Below are positions 29,398-38,873 of a stretch of 64,000 bases of DNA, piece after piece. The position numbers and the translations under genes are program-made. Numbering within the stretch: the stretch's first letter is position 1; each line of letters starts with the position of its first letter. The notes below the pieces were generated by a model. That model was not told where the DNA came from, made no database searches, and was given only the letters and a program-made list of their open reading frames with translations. The stretch is from Sphingopyxis macrogoltabida (GTDB taxonomy: Bacteria; Pseudomonadota; Alphaproteobacteria; Sphingomonadales; Sphingomonadaceae): NCBI RefSeq assembly GCF_001307295.1, contig NZ_CP012700.1:1553001-1617000 (forward strand). The letters run 5' to 3'.

Positions 29398-30392
29398 TTA
29401 TAGGCGATCCAGCAATTGAGCAGCGCGTTGGCAAGGCCCTTGTCGATCGACTCGGCAGCCTCCTCGACACCTTCGAGCAACGTGTCGGCGGCGCCGGCGA
29501 CGACAAGCGCTTCGGCGGCGTTATAGAGTACGGCGTCGCGATAGGCGCCGGATTCGCCTTGCAGCAGGGCGCGCAGCGCCTTCGCGTTATAGGCCGCGTC
29601 GCCGCCGCGAATCTCGTCGAGCGATCGCGGCGGAAGACCGGCATCGGCCGCCTCGCTGCGTTGCATCCGGACACCCTCGGGCGTGATCACCGCGACCTCG
29701 TTGCCCCCCGCCAGCGATAGCTCGTCGAGCCCCTCGTCGCCCGAAATGACGCGCGAATGGTCGGTGCCGAGCCGGTGCAGCGCCTCGGCATAGACGGGAA
29801 CATAGGCGGGACGGGCGATGCCGATGAGCTGGCGCGTGACGCGCGCGGGGTTGGCGAGCGGACCCATGAGGTTGAAGATCGTCCGCCGCCCGATCGCCTT
29901 GCGGATCGGCATGATGCGCTTCATTGCGGGGTGACGCGTCCCGGCGAAGAGGAAACAGATGCCGAGATCGGCGAGTTGCGCCTCGGCCTGCCGGTCGGCG
30001 CGCTCCATGTCGAGGCCAAGCGCTTCCAGCGTATCGGCGGCGCCGGACTTCGAGGAAGCGGCCCGATTTCCGTGCTTTGCGACGGGAACTTCGCATGCGG
30101 CAACAACAATCGACACGGCGGTCGAGACGTTGAGCGTATGATGGCCGTCGCCGCCGGTGCCGCAAACGTCGATCGCGCCGGCGGGCGCTGCGACGGGGAT
30201 CAGCCGGTTGCGCATCGCCTGCGCGGCGGCGGCGATTTCGACCATGGTTTCGCCGCGATCGGAGAGGGCGATCAGAAATTCGGTCACCTGTTCGTCGGTC
30301 GCGCCGCCATCGAGCATCGTCGCGAAGGCATCGGCCGCTTCGTCGTGATCGAGCAGCGCCGAAGGATCGGGAAAGGGACCGAAGCGGCTCAT
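29394..30392 (-). CDS. trpD: Anthranilate phosphoribosyltransferase
   Basis: A 332-residue enzyme joining anthranilate to PRPP. Seen are [16 protein letters not shown] (PRPP loop), [21 protein letters not shown] and [11 protein letters not shown]. It is separate from TrpG here. 4-nt overlaps with trpG and trpC show tight coupling. Confidence 0.96.
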   Translation of the reverse strand: MSRFGPFPDPSALLDHDEAADAFATMLDGGATDEQVTEFLIALSDRGETMVEIAAAAQAMRNRLIPVAAPAGAIDVCGTGGDGHHTLNVSTAVSIVVAACEVPVAKHGNRAASSKSGAADTLEALGLDMERADRQAEAQLADLGICFLFAGTRHPAMKRIMPIRKAIGRRTIFNLMGPLANPARVTRQLIGIARPAYVPVYAEALHRLGTDHSRVISGDEGLDELSLAGGNEVAVITPEGVRMQRSEAADAGLPPRSLDEIRGGDAAYNAKALRALLQGESGAYRDAVLYNAAEALVVAGAADTLLEGVEEAAESIDKGLANALLNCWIAYK

Positions 30393-30979
30393 GCCGCCTG
30401 CCGCTCGCCGACCGGCAGTCCTGCGATCCTCAGGAAATTGGCGAGCATCGCATGGCCATGTTCGGTCGCGATGCTTTCGGGGTGGAACTGGACGCCGTGG
30501 ATCGGGAGGTCGGTGTGGCGGAAGCCCATGATGGCGCCATCGTCGCTCGTCGCATTGATGACGAGGCTGGCCGGGATGTCGACGACCTCGAGGCTGTGAT
30601 AGCGCGTCGCGGTGAGCGGCGAGGGCAGGCCGGTGAACAGCCCGCTGCCGTCGTGGCAGACCGGCGACGTCTTGCCGTGCATCAGGTGACCGCGCTGGAC
30701 GGTGCCGCCGAAATGCTGGCCGATCGCCTGATGGCCGAGGCAGACGCCGAGCAGCGGCCGCGCGGCGTCGGCGCAGGCGGCGACGAGATCGAGGCTGATC
30801 CCCGCCTCATTGGGCGTGCATGGGCCGGGCGAGATCAGGATCGCATCGGCGCCGCTGGCCAATGCGGCCGCGGCGGTCAGCGCGTCGTTCCGCTCGACGC
30901 GCACCTCTGCCCCCAGCTCGATCAGATAATGAACGAGGTTGAAGGTGAAGCTGTCGTAATTGTCGATGACGAGGATCAT
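30389..30979 (-). CDS. trpG: Anthranilate synthase component II (glutamine amidotransferase)
   Basis: A 196-residue class I glutamine amidotransferase that feeds ammonia to TrpE. Nucleophile Cys in [13 protein letters not shown]; His and Glu in VQFHPESI. It may also serve p-aminobenzoate synthesis, as is common when only one such gene exists. It starts 6 nt after the trpE stop. Confidence 0.95.
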   Translation of the reverse strand: MILVIDNYDSFTFNLVHYLIELGAEVRVERNDALTAAAALASGADAILISPGPCTPNEAGISLDLVAACADAARPLLGVCLGHQAIGQHFGGTVQRGHLMHGKTSPVCHDGSGLFTGLPSPLTATRYHSLEVVDIPASLVINATSDDGAIMGFRHTDLPIHGVQFHPESIATEHGHAMLANFLRIAGLPVGERQAA

Positions 30980-30985
30980 GGTCTT

Positions 30986-32500
30986 TTACTGCCCGTATCC
31001 CGGTGTTCCGGCAAGCCGCACCGCCTCGCGCGCCGCAGCAAACAGCGCGCCGGCTTTGGCTTCGCATTCGCGCTGTTCATAGGCTGCCTCGCTGTCGGCG
31101 ACGATGCCGGCGCCGGCCTGGACGTGCATTTCGCCGTCCTTGACGATCGCGGTGCGCAGCACGATGCAGCTATCCATATTGCCGTCGGGGGCGAAATAGC
31201 CGACGCCGCCGGCATAAGGGCCGCGCGCGTCGGCTTCGAGTTCGGCGATGATCTGGCAGGCGCGAACCTTGGGCGCGCCGCTGACCGTTCCGGCCGGGAA
31301 GCCCGCGAACAGCGCGTCGATCGCGTCCTTGCCCGCCGCGATGCGGCCGATGACGTTCGAGACGATGTGCATGACGTGGCTGTAGAATTCGACCGTATAG
31401 CTGTCGGTCACGACGACGCTGCCGCCGGTGGCGGCGCGGCCGACGTCGTTGCGGCCGAGGTCGAGCAGCATCAGATGCTCGGCGCGTTCCTTGGGATCGG
31501 CGAGCAGCGATTCGCGGTTTTCGAGATCCTCGGCGCTGGTCTTGCCGCGCGGGCGGGTGCCGGCGATAGGCCGGATGGTGATTTCGCCGTCGCGCACGCG
31601 GACAAGAATCTCGGGCGACGAACCGATCAGCGCAAAGCCCGGCAGGTCGAGGAAATAGAGGAAGGGCGAAGGATTGATCCGCCGCAGCGCGCGGTAAAGA
31701 TCGAAGGGCGGCAAATCGAACGGCGTCGAAAAGCGCTGCGACAGCACGACCTGAAAGATATCGCCCGCGGCGATATAATCCTTCGCAGTGGCGACCATGG
31801 CGGCATAGTCGCCGGGCGTCGTCGCGGGTATCGGAACGATGTCGCCGGGCACGGCATCCGTCGCCGCGCGGTCGGCGTGCGCGCTGGCGCTGGCCAGCCG
31901 CGCCGCGATATCGTCGAGCCGTTCCTGTGCGGCATCGATCATCCGGTCGATCGGCGCCGCCGGATCGGGCCAGAGCGGCGCGATCAGGAAAAGTTCGTCG
32001 GCGAGGCGGTCGAAGACGAGGATCGTCGTCGGGCGCACGAAGACCATGTCGGGCAGGCCGAGCCCGGCGCCGGGCGCCCGCGGGATGCGCTCCACGAGGC
32101 CGATGGTTTCATAGGCGAAGAAGCCGACGAGAGTGGTCAGCGCCTTCGGCAAGCCTTCGGGCACGTCGAAGCGGCATTCGGCAACGAGGTCGCGCAGTGC
32201 CTGCAGCGCGCCGGCCGCGACCGGCTCGAACGCCTCCTTGTCGCGGCGCCAGTCGCGGTTGATCCGCGCCGTGTCGCCGCGCGCTTCGAGCAGCAGGTCG
32301 GGGTCGAGGCCGATCATGCTGTAGCGGCCGCGGGTTTCGCCGCCCTCGACCGATTCGAGCACCCAGTCGCCGCGCCCCGGTTCGATGAGCTTGATCGCCG
32401 CCGATACCGGCGTTTCGATATCGGCGATCAGCCGCTGCCACACGACCGCGCCGCGGCCCTGCGCCAGCGCTTCGAGCGCGGCGGCTCTGCCCTCCAGCAC
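30986..32500 (-). CDS. trpE: Anthranilate synthase component I
   Basis: A 504-residue chorismate-using enzyme forming anthranilate. C-terminal core blocks are IAGTRPRGKT, LLDLGRNDVGR, SHVMHIVSNVIG and FPAGTVSGAPKVRACQII. An N-terminal LLES-type tryptophan-feedback element is suggested by WVLESVEGGE. Start is GTG 32500, 10 nt downstream of the foldase stop, so there is no room for a separate promoter or leader attenuator between them. Confidence 0.95.
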   Translation of the reverse strand: MLEGRAAALEALAQGRGAVVWQRLIADIETPVSAAIKLIEPGRGDWVLESVEGGETRGRYSMIGLDPDLLLEARGDTARINRDWRRDKEAFEPVAAGALQALRDLVAECRFDVPEGLPKALTTLVGFFAYETIGLVERIPRAPGAGLGLPDMVFVRPTTILVFDRLADELFLIAPLWPDPAAPIDRMIDAAQERLDDIAARLASASAHADRAATDAVPGDIVPIPATTPGDYAAMVATAKDYIAAGDIFQVVLSQRFSTPFDLPPFDLYRALRRINPSPFLYFLDLPGFALIGSSPEILVRVRDGEITIRPIAGTRPRGKTSAEDLENRESLLADPKERAEHLMLLDLGRNDVGRAATGGSVVVTDSYTVEFYSHVMHIVSNVIGRIAAGKDAIDALFAGFPAGTVSGAPKVRACQIIAELEADARGPYAGGVGYFAPDGNMDSCIVLRTAIVKDGEMHVQAGAGIVADSEAAYEQRECEAKAGALFAAAREAVRLAGTPGYGQ

Positions 32501-32510
32501 CCGCGCCGCC

Positions 32511-34451
32511 TTATTCGGCGACCGGCGCCGTGCCGGTAAGTTCGCGGCGGAGCTGGTCGACCAGTTGCTTGTTGATCGTCACCCCGGCGCGGCGCTTCGC
32601 CTCGGCGACGAGCTGTTCGACGAGTTCGTTGCCGAAAGCGGCGCCGAGCGGGCGCGCGATATAGGCGGCGGCGCGCGGGTCGACCGACTTGATGTCGGGC
32701 CGGTTCACTTCGTTGAGCGCGATCACCATCCAGCCGCGGTTGCCCGGGATTTCGAGCGTCTTGACCGTGCCCTTGGCCATCGAGAACAACAGCGCGAGTT
32801 CGGGCGGTGCGCCCTTGCCATCGCGGTCGAGGTCGCCGCGGCGGCCGCCGATCGTCTGGACATTGCCGATGTTCGGGCCGGCGGCACTCACCGCCTCGGC
32901 GAGTGATTTTCCGCCTTCGACCGCCTTGACGATGCCACGGGCCTTGTCGCGCGCCACCTTTTGCCCCTCGGCAAAGCGCCAGTCGGCGAGCAGGTCGCCG
33001 CGGATCTGCGCGAAGGGCGGCGGCGCCGCAGCGGTGATCGATTTCACCGCAAAGACGGCGAATTTCTCATTCTCGACCAGCGTCGCGATTTCGCCTTCGC
33101 CTTCGCCGCTGCCGAGGAAGGCCTGGGCGATCATCGGCGCCATTTCGGGCGGCAGGGTGAAGGCGGGCTGCGCCGGGGCGCGGCCGCTCGGCAGCAGCGC
33201 CGGGGTTTCGACGAGCTGGAGCTTGCGGTCGGCGGCGACTTCCTCGATCGACGCGCCGCCGTTCACGGCGTCCTGGATCGCGTTATAATAATCGACGATC
33301 GCCTCGTTCGCCTTGTTCTTTTCGAGTTCGGTGCGGATTTCGGGGGTCGCGTCGGCAAGGCTGCGCGCCGGATTGGCGGTAACGCTCTCGACCCGCGCGA
33401 TTGCCCAGCCAAGGCCGGTCTGCGTCGGACCGAGGACATCGCCGCGCTTCGCGGCAAAGGCGGCTTTCGCCGCTGCCGCCGTGGTCGTCGCGGCATAGGC
33501 GGTCTGGGTCAGCTCGCCCGTCGTCGAGGCCGAAAGACCGGCGGCCTGCGCGGCGGCGGCGAGCGGGGTGCCGCCGCGGACCTTGGCCACGAGGGCATTG
33601 GCGGCGGCTTGGTCGGGGACGATCACCTGCGCGAAGCGCCGCGTCTCGGTCGCAGCGAAATTGGCGGCGTTGTCCTTGTAGACCTTGGCGATTTCGGCCT
33701 CGGTCACCGCGGGAACCGGCACCGCGCTGCGATCGAACAGCGCATATTGGATGACGCGCCGCTCGGGGACGGTGAAGCGCGCCTTATGCTGTGCAAGATA
33801 TTTCTGCAGCACGGCGTCGCCCGGATCGGCGGTCGGCGCAAAGGGGCTGGCGGGGATGAAGGTCGCCTGTCCGTGCCGCTGTTCGAGCGGCAGCACCGCA
33901 TAGGGTTTGGCCATGCCCGGGGCGACGGCGGGGATTCCCCCGATCGGTTTCGCGAGTTGCTGGCTGAGCAGCAACGTTTCGATTTCGCCGCGAATCTGGT
34001 TCTCGTTGAGGCCGCTCTCGGCAAGATAGGCTTCGTAGCGCTTCTGGTCGAAGCTGCCCGACACGCCCGAGAAGGCATCGGCGATCTGTGCGTCGATCAG
34101 CCGCTTGCTGACCCCGAAACCGAGGTCGCGTGCAAGCTGGCGGACCGCAGCGTCGTTGATCAACTGCTTCAATATGCCGTCGAGCGCGCCCGATTCGACG
34201 AAGGCCTCGCGCGTCAGTCCCGGCTGGTCCTGCCGCGCCCGGTTATACGCCTGTTGAACGCGCGCGCGCAGTTCGCCGACGCCGATTTCGGTGTCGCCGA
34301 CCTTGGCGACATTGGCGCCGCCGAGTCCGCCGAAGGTCGAGTTGCCGGTCACATCGCCGAGCGCGAAGGCGACGCCGACGAGGACGACGAAGCCGAGCGC
34401 GATGGCTTTGCCGACGGTGGATCCGAAGAGGCGGCGAATGGCGGTGATCAT
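32511..34451 (-). CDS. PpiD/SurA-like periplasmic foldase with parvulin domain
   Basis: A 646-residue protein: one N-terminal membrane anchor (about 15-33, AIALGFVVLVGVAFAL), a SurA_N-type chaperone region (about 40-200), a parvulin-like segment (about 255-370) and a long helical C-terminal part. This layout is that of PpiD, an inner-membrane chaperone that meets proteins leaving the Sec translocon. The parvulin region is weakly conserved and may not isomerise. It is the first gene of the unit continuing into trpE-trpG-trpD-trpC-moaC-moeA. Start ATG 34451. Confidence 0.85.
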   Translation of the reverse strand: MITAIRRLFGSTVGKAIALGFVVLVGVAFALGDVTGNSTFGGLGGANVAKVGDTEIGVGELRARVQQAYNRARQDQPGLTREAFVESGALDGILKQLINDAAVRQLARDLGFGVSKRLIDAQIADAFSGVSGSFDQKRYEAYLAESGLNENQIRGEIETLLLSQQLAKPIGGIPAVAPGMAKPYAVLPLEQRHGQATFIPASPFAPTADPGDAVLQKYLAQHKARFTVPERRVIQYALFDRSAVPVPAVTEAEIAKVYKDNAANFAATETRRFAQVIVPDQAAANALVAKVRGGTPLAAAAQAAGLSASTTGELTQTAYAATTTAAAAKAAFAAKRGDVLGPTQTGLGWAIARVESVTANPARSLADATPEIRTELEKNKANEAIVDYYNAIQDAVNGGASIEEVAADRKLQLVETPALLPSGRAPAQPAFTLPPEMAPMIAQAFLGSGEGEGEIATLVENEKFAVFAVKSITAAAPPPFAQIRGDLLADWRFAEGQKVARDKARGIVKAVEGGKSLAEAVSAAGPNIGNVQTIGGRRGDLDRDGKGAPPELALLFSMAKGTVKTLEIPGNRGWMVIALNEVNRPDIKSVDPRAAAYIARPLGAAFGNELVEQLVAEAKRRAGVTINKQLVDQLRRELTGTAPVAE

Positions 34452-34628
34452 GAAGCGGGCGTTCTTTCGGCGGGGCGCACGGGGCGCGGTTGCGCGTTGC
34501 TTTAGGCGGGAGGCGGCGCGGCATCAAGGCGGGAAAGGGGGTTTTCGCAGGCGCCGACCCCGCTTGCCACTCCCCCACGATGACCGCTAGGGCGCGAGGC
34601 ACATTTGATCCAAGCAAGGAGCGGCACG

Positions 34629-35378
34629 ATGGCGCGGCGCAAATATGTGGTCGGCAACTGGAAGATGAACGGGCTGGCGGCCGCGATCGGCGAGGCGCAG
34701 GCGATTTTCGCCGCAGCAAAGGCGCACGACGGCGTCGATGTCGCCATCTGTCCGCCGTTCACGCTGATCGGCGCCATGGTCGCGGCGGTACCCGGCGCGG
34801 CAGTCGGCGGGCAGGACTGCCACAGCGCCGCGTCGGGCGCTTTCACCGGATCGGTCGCGGCGCCGATGCTGGTCGATGCGGGCGCCAGCCTGACCATCGT
34901 CGGCCATAGCGAACGGCGCGACGGATTCGGCGAAAGCGACGAGGATGTGCGCGCCAAGGCCGAAGCTGCGCTGGCTGCGGGGCTGGCTGTCATCCTGTGT
35001 GTCGGCGAACCGCGCGAGGTCCGCGAATCGGGCGGGGCCATCGACCATGTGCTGGCGCAGATCGCGGGCTCGGTTCCCGACGCGTTCGACGCCGACCGGC
35101 TCGCAATCGCCTATGAGCCGATCTGGGCGATCGGCACCGGGCTTGTCCCGACCGTCGGCGACGTCGAGGCGATGCACGGCGCGATCCGCGGGGCGCTGGC
35201 GGCGCGTTTCGGTGACGCGGCACAGGAAATGCGCCTGCTTTATGGCGGCTCGGTCAATGGCGAGAACGCCGCCGAACTGCTCGGCGCGGCCGATGTCGAC
35301 GGGGCGCTGGTCGGCGGCGCGAGTCTGACCGCGGGCAAATTCGTGCCGATTATCGAGGCCGCCGCGGCGCTTGGCTGA
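34629..35378 (+). CDS. tpiA: Triosephosphate isomerase
   Basis: A 249-residue glycolytic TIM barrel. Catalytic residues lie in GNWKMNG (Lys), VGHSERR (His) and AYEPIWAIGTG (Glu), and the phosphate loop in YGGSVNGENA. AAGGAG stands 7-8 nt before ATG 34629, which is preferred to the upstream frame opening at 34605. Divergent from the foldase/trp unit. Confidence 0.97.
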   Translation: MARRKYVVGNWKMNGLAAAIGEAQAIFAAAKAHDGVDVAICPPFTLIGAMVAAVPGAAVGGQDCHSAASGAFTGSVAAPMLVDAGASLTIVGHSERRDGFGESDEDVRAKAEAALAAGLAVILCVGEPREVRESGGAIDHVLAQIAGSVPDAFDADRLAIAYEPIWAIGTGLVPTVGDVEAMHGAIRGALAARFGDAAQEMRLLYGGSVNGENAAELLGAADVDGALVGGASLTAGKFVPIIEAAAALG

Positions 35379-35462
35379 GCCTTGTGGGTTGAAGCGACGC
35401 GCCTTCGTCTCTATGTGCGCCGCGGGCGTGGACCAAGTGAGGCCGCGCGAGTTCGGGAAAAT

Positions 35463-35909
35463 ATGATGTCCAACCTGTTCACCTTCCTGCTTGTCGTCCA
35501 GGCGCTCGTCGCCGCGGCGATGATCGGCGTCATCCTGATGCAGAAGTCGGAAGGTGGCGGCCTCGGCGTCGGCGGCAGCCCCGCCGGGCTGCTATCGGCG
35601 CGCGGCGCGGCGGATTTCCTGACCCGCGCGACGACGATCCTCGCCTGCCTGTTCGTCGGCCTCTCGATCCTCCTTGCCGCGATGGCTTCGGTCGGCCGCG
35701 GCGGATCGACGATCGACACGTCGCTGTCGAAAGCGGCGCAGCAGCAGTCGGCACCGTCGTCGTCGCTGACCGGCCCGGCGCAGCAGCCCGCACAGGGCGC
35801 CGCAGCCCCGGCGCAGGCGCCGGTGAGCGACGATCCGCTGGCAGCGGCCGCCGCAGCCGCCGCGGCAAAGGACGCCCCGGCGCAGCCGCAGGCGCCCGCG
35901 AAGAAGTAA
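35463..35909 (+). CDS. secG: Protein-export membrane protein SecG
   Basis: A 148-residue SecG: two membrane helices separated by the conserved GVILMQKSEGGGLG loop, then SARGAADFLTRAT. The long Ala/Pro/Gln-rich C-terminal extension (about residues 85-148) is common in alphaproteobacterial SecG and probably disordered. Part of the SecYEG translocon. Two ATGs (35463, 35466) are possible starts. Confidence 0.92.
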   Translation: MMSNLFTFLLVVQALVAAAMIGVILMQKSEGGGLGVGGSPAGLLSARGAADFLTRATTILACLFVGLSILLAAMASVGRGGSTIDTSLSKAAQQQSAPSSSLTGPAQQPAQGAAAPAQAPVSDDPLAAAAAAAAAKDAPAQPQAPAKK

Positions 35910-36027
35910 AGCCGATCCAGCGGGGGCTCCGGCCTCCACCCCCAATCCCGCGCGGCGGAATTATTTCCGCCGTTTGCGATTCGACGGCTTGCGCCGTCCC
36001 CCTCCTGTTGAGTAAGTCTTTCCTCCC

Positions 36028-37659
36028 ATGGCGCGGTTCATTTTTATCACCGGCGGCGTGGTCTCCTCCCTTGGCAAAGGTTTGATGGCGGCTAGCCTTG
36101 CGGCTCTGTTGCAGGCGCGGGGTTACCGTGTCCGCATCCGGAAATTCGATCCCTATCTGAACGTCGATCCGGGGACGATGTCGCCCTATCAGCACGGCGA
36201 GGTCTATGTGACCGACGACGGCGCCGAGACCGACCTCGACCTTGGTCATTACGAGCGCTTTACCGGCGTCGCGGCGCGGCAGAGCGATAATGTCACCTCG
36301 GGCCGCATCTATCAGCAGATCATCACCAAGGAACGCCGCGGCGATTATCTGGGTGCGACGGTGCAGGTCGTCCCGCACGTCACCGACGCGATCAAGGCGT
36401 TCGCGCGCACCGACATCGACGACCTCGATTTCGTGCTTTGCGAAATCGGCGGCACCGTCGGCGACATCGAATCGCTGCCGTTCATCGAGGCGATCCGCCA
36501 GCTTCGCAACGAAGAGGGGCGCGAGAACACGCTGTCGGTCCACGTCACGCTGGTGCCGTACATCGCGGCGGCGGGCGAGCTGAAGACCAAGCCGACGCAG
36601 CACAGCGTGCGCGAACTGGCGTCGCTGGGCGTCCAGCCCGATATCCTGCTCTGCCGCTGCGAAAAGCCGCTGCCCGAGGGCGAGCGCGCGAAGATCGCGC
36701 AATTCTGCAACGTGCGGAAGGAAGCGGTGATCCCGGCGCTCGACGCCGACAGCATCTATTCGGTGCCGGTACAATATCATGGCGAGGGGCTCGACAGCGA
36801 AGTCCTGCGCGCGTTCGGCATCCACGACGCGCCCGACCCCGACCTGTCGCGCTGGTACGACATCATGGACCGCAAGCAGCATCCCGAGGGCGAGGTCACG
36901 ATCGGCGTCGTCGGCAAATATGTCTCGCTGCCCGATGCGTATAAGTCGCTCAACGAGGCGCTGGTGCATGGCGGCATGGCGCACCGGGTCAAGGTCAACA
37001 TCCGCTGGCTCGACGCCGAAATGTTCGAGCACGACGAGGATCTGGCGGCGAATCTCGAGCCGCTGCACGGTATTCTCGTGCCCGGGGGCTTCGGCGAGCG
37101 CGGGTCGGAGGGCAAGATCGCCAGCGTCCGCTTCGCCCGCGAACGCAACGTCCCCTTCTTCGGCATCTGCCTCGGCATGCAGATGGCGTGCATCGAAGGC
37201 GCGCGGAACACGAGCGGGATCGACAAGGCGTCGAGCACCGAATTCGGTCCGACCGAGGAACCGATCGTCGGCCTGATCACCGAATGGATGAGCGCCGAAG
37301 GGCTGCAGAAGCGCGGCGCGAACACCGACCTCGGCGGCACGATGCGGCTCGGTGCCTATGAAGCGAAGCTGTCGCCGAACAGCCATGTCGCGAGCGTCTA
37401 TGGTGCGAACGAGATCAGCGAGCGCCACCGCCACCGTTACGAGGTCAACGGCGCCTATCGCGATCGGCTCGAAGCCGGCGGGCTCGTTTTTTCGGGCATG
37501 TCGCCCGACGGCATGTTGCCGGAAATCGTTGAGCGGCCCGACCATCCGTGGTTTATCGGGGTGCAGTTCCATCCGGAACTCAAGTCGAAACCCTTCGACC
37601 CGCACCCCTTGTTCGCGGGATTCATCGAAGCAGCGGTCAAGCAGAGCCGTCTGGTCTAG
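36028..37659 (+). CDS. pyrG: CTP synthase
   Basis: A 543-residue enzyme making CTP from UTP, ATP and glutamine. N-terminal synthase domain: [36 protein letters not shown] (in two parts); C-terminal glutamine amidotransferase: GICLGMQMA with the Cys nucleophile and [11 protein letters not shown] with His and Glu. Full length, no anomalies. Confidence 0.97.
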   Translation: MARFIFITGGVVSSLGKGLMAASLAALLQARGYRVRIRKFDPYLNVDPGTMSPYQHGEVYVTDDGAETDLDLGHYERFTGVAARQSDNVTSGRIYQQIITKERRGDYLGATVQVVPHVTDAIKAFARTDIDDLDFVLCEIGGTVGDIESLPFIEAIRQLRNEEGRENTLSVHVTLVPYIAAAGELKTKPTQHSVRELASLGVQPDILLCRCEKPLPEGERAKIAQFCNVRKEAVIPALDADSIYSVPVQYHGEGLDSEVLRAFGIHDAPDPDLSRWYDIMDRKQHPEGEVTIGVVGKYVSLPDAYKSLNEALVHGGMAHRVKVNIRWLDAEMFEHDEDLAANLEPLHGILVPGGFGERGSEGKIASVRFARERNVPFFGICLGMQMACIEGARNTSGIDKASSTEFGPTEEPIVGLITEWMSAEGLQKRGANTDLGGTMRLGAYEAKLSPNSHVASVYGANEISERHRHRYEVNGAYRDRLEAGGLVFSGMSPDGMLPEIVERPDHPWFIGVQFHPELKSKPFDPHPLFAGFIEAAVKQSRLV

Positions 37660-37685
37660 GACCGACGGCAGAAAAGGGTCAGGGC

Positions 37686-38369
37686 ATGGATCACGCGAAA
37701 CTCGCCGAATTGCAGGGCCCCGAGAGTATTTTTTCCGGCCTGTCGATTCAGGACTGGGCCGATATCGCGGGCCGTGCGGTCCAGATCAATTTCGTCAAGG
37801 GCAAGGAATTGCTCAGTCAGGGCGATAGCGGCGACAGCCTGCTGATCCTGACCGAGGGCAGCGCGCGCGTGTCGATGCTGACCGCGAACGGGCGCGAGAT
37901 CGTGCTGGCTTATGCCGAACCGGGCGCCGTGCTCGGCGAGATCGCACTCCTCGATGGGGGCGAGCGCACCGCGTCGGTGACTGCGACGAGCGCCGGCAGT
38001 GCGCTCCAGCTCGGCCGCAACGCAATGCGCGATTTCGCAACTAGCCATCCCGAATTCGCCTGGTCGCTGATGCAGCAGCTCGCACGCCGCCTGCGCACCG
38101 CCGACCAGACGATCGAAAGCGACCGCGCCTATGCGTCGGGGCCGCGGCTGGCGCGCTATCTCAAGCGGCTGATTCGCAAGGATGCCGAGGCATCGCAGCG
38201 CGTCGAACTGAGCCAGACCGAACTCGGCAATTTTGCGGGGATGAGCCGCGAGCATATCAACCGCCAGCTCAAGAGCTGGGAAGAATCGGGCGTGATTTCG
38301 CTCGAACAAGGCCGGGTGCGCGTGCTCGACGCCGACATGCTGGAGGATATCAGCGAGAGCGAGGGGTAA
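37686..38369 (+). CDS. Crp/Fnr-family transcriptional regulator
   Basis: A 227-residue regulator: cyclic-nucleotide-binding-like domain (about 15-130, GDSGDSLLILTEGSARV, PGAVLGEIALLDGGERTASV) and a helix-turn-helix (TELGNFAGMSREHINRQLKSW). The N-terminus has no cysteine cluster, so it is not an oxygen-sensing Fnr. The RTAS element resembles the cAMP phosphate pocket of CRP, so cyclic nucleotide binding is possible. It follows pyrG by 26 nt. Confidence 0.88.
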   Translation: MDHAKLAELQGPESIFSGLSIQDWADIAGRAVQINFVKGKELLSQGDSGDSLLILTEGSARVSMLTANGREIVLAYAEPGAVLGEIALLDGGERTASVTATSAGSALQLGRNAMRDFATSHPEFAWSLMQQLARRLRTADQTIESDRAYASGPRLARYLKRLIRKDAEASQRVELSQTELGNFAGMSREHINRQLKSWEESGVISLEQGRVRVLDADMLEDISESEG

Positions 38370-38403
38370 GGCGGCTTCCGGCCGGACTCGGACATTTCCT
38401 TCA

Positions 38404-38474
38404 TCGTCACCCCGGACTCCGGGGCCCATGACTTGGGCGCCGCAGTGGATCCCGGATCAAGTCCGGGATGACGA
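38404..38474. repeat. Dispersed palindromic repeat, copy B
   Basis: An imperfect palindrome of about 71 bp, beginning TCGTCACCCCGGACTCCGGG and ending GGATCAAGTCCGGGATGACGA. Its reverse complement matches the 11151-11225 copy with few changes, while the left flank (GGCCGG..CGGACATTTC at about 38378-38399) matches in direct orientation. Confidence 0.88.
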
Positions 38475-38542
38475 AAATGGGTGGAGCTATGTCTGCTCAC
38501 CACCCAATGTCGAAGTAATGGATCGCTATCTGGGAATCACAA

Positions 38543-38570
38543 CGCCCGGGCCTCCTTCGAGACCCGGGCG
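38543..38570. repeat. Strong GC hairpin in the gene-free stretch
   Basis: CGCCCGGG and CCCGGGCG (8 bp each) enclose an inner CTC-CTTC-GAG hairpin with a C/A mismatch between the two stems. No T-run follows in either direction, so termination is unlikely to be intrinsic. Confidence 0.6.
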
Positions 38571-38873
38571 CCTGTGACGAACATCGCCATCCCCCTTTGC
38601 GCAGACCAGGCGAATGGCCTGCACTCCCTGGAGCCGGGCCTTTGGGCCGCGTTGAACCAGAAGTCATCGGGCTAGGGCGTAGAGGGCGGCTTGTCACCCT
38701 TTGCGAACGATCCCAGACGGTTTTTGCCCCGCCCTGTGGCCGATGGGCAACATATTTTGCGAATCTCTCGCAACAATGCCTCGCTTCCGGCGGCCATTGC
38801 CAGCGCTACCGGCGCTCCCTAAAGCGGGCGGCATGACCGCAATGCGCCCCGCGCCGAAAAGGCCGTCCGCCTC

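Larger units (their letters stand above)
38370..38873. other. Gene-free stretch between the Crp-type regulator and lolC
   Basis: About 500 bp without a credible gene. It begins with repeat copy B (38404-38474) and holds a GC-rich hairpin (38543-38570). Short open frames here (up to 66 codons) have no recognisable content. The lolC promoter must lie in the last 200 bp; I do not see a clear consensus. Confidence 0.6.

Noticed and set aside
30980..30985. Trp attenuator or leader peptide in the trp region
   Set aside because: Gaps between the foldase, trpE and trpG are 6-10 nt, too short for any leader.
30452..32539. A 695-codon plus-strand open frame opposite trpG and trpE
   Set aside because: Antisense shadow of trpG and trpE; no recognisable motif.
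38481..38697. Short open frames on both strands after repeat copy B
   Set aside because: No ribosome site, no homology and unusual composition for the window.
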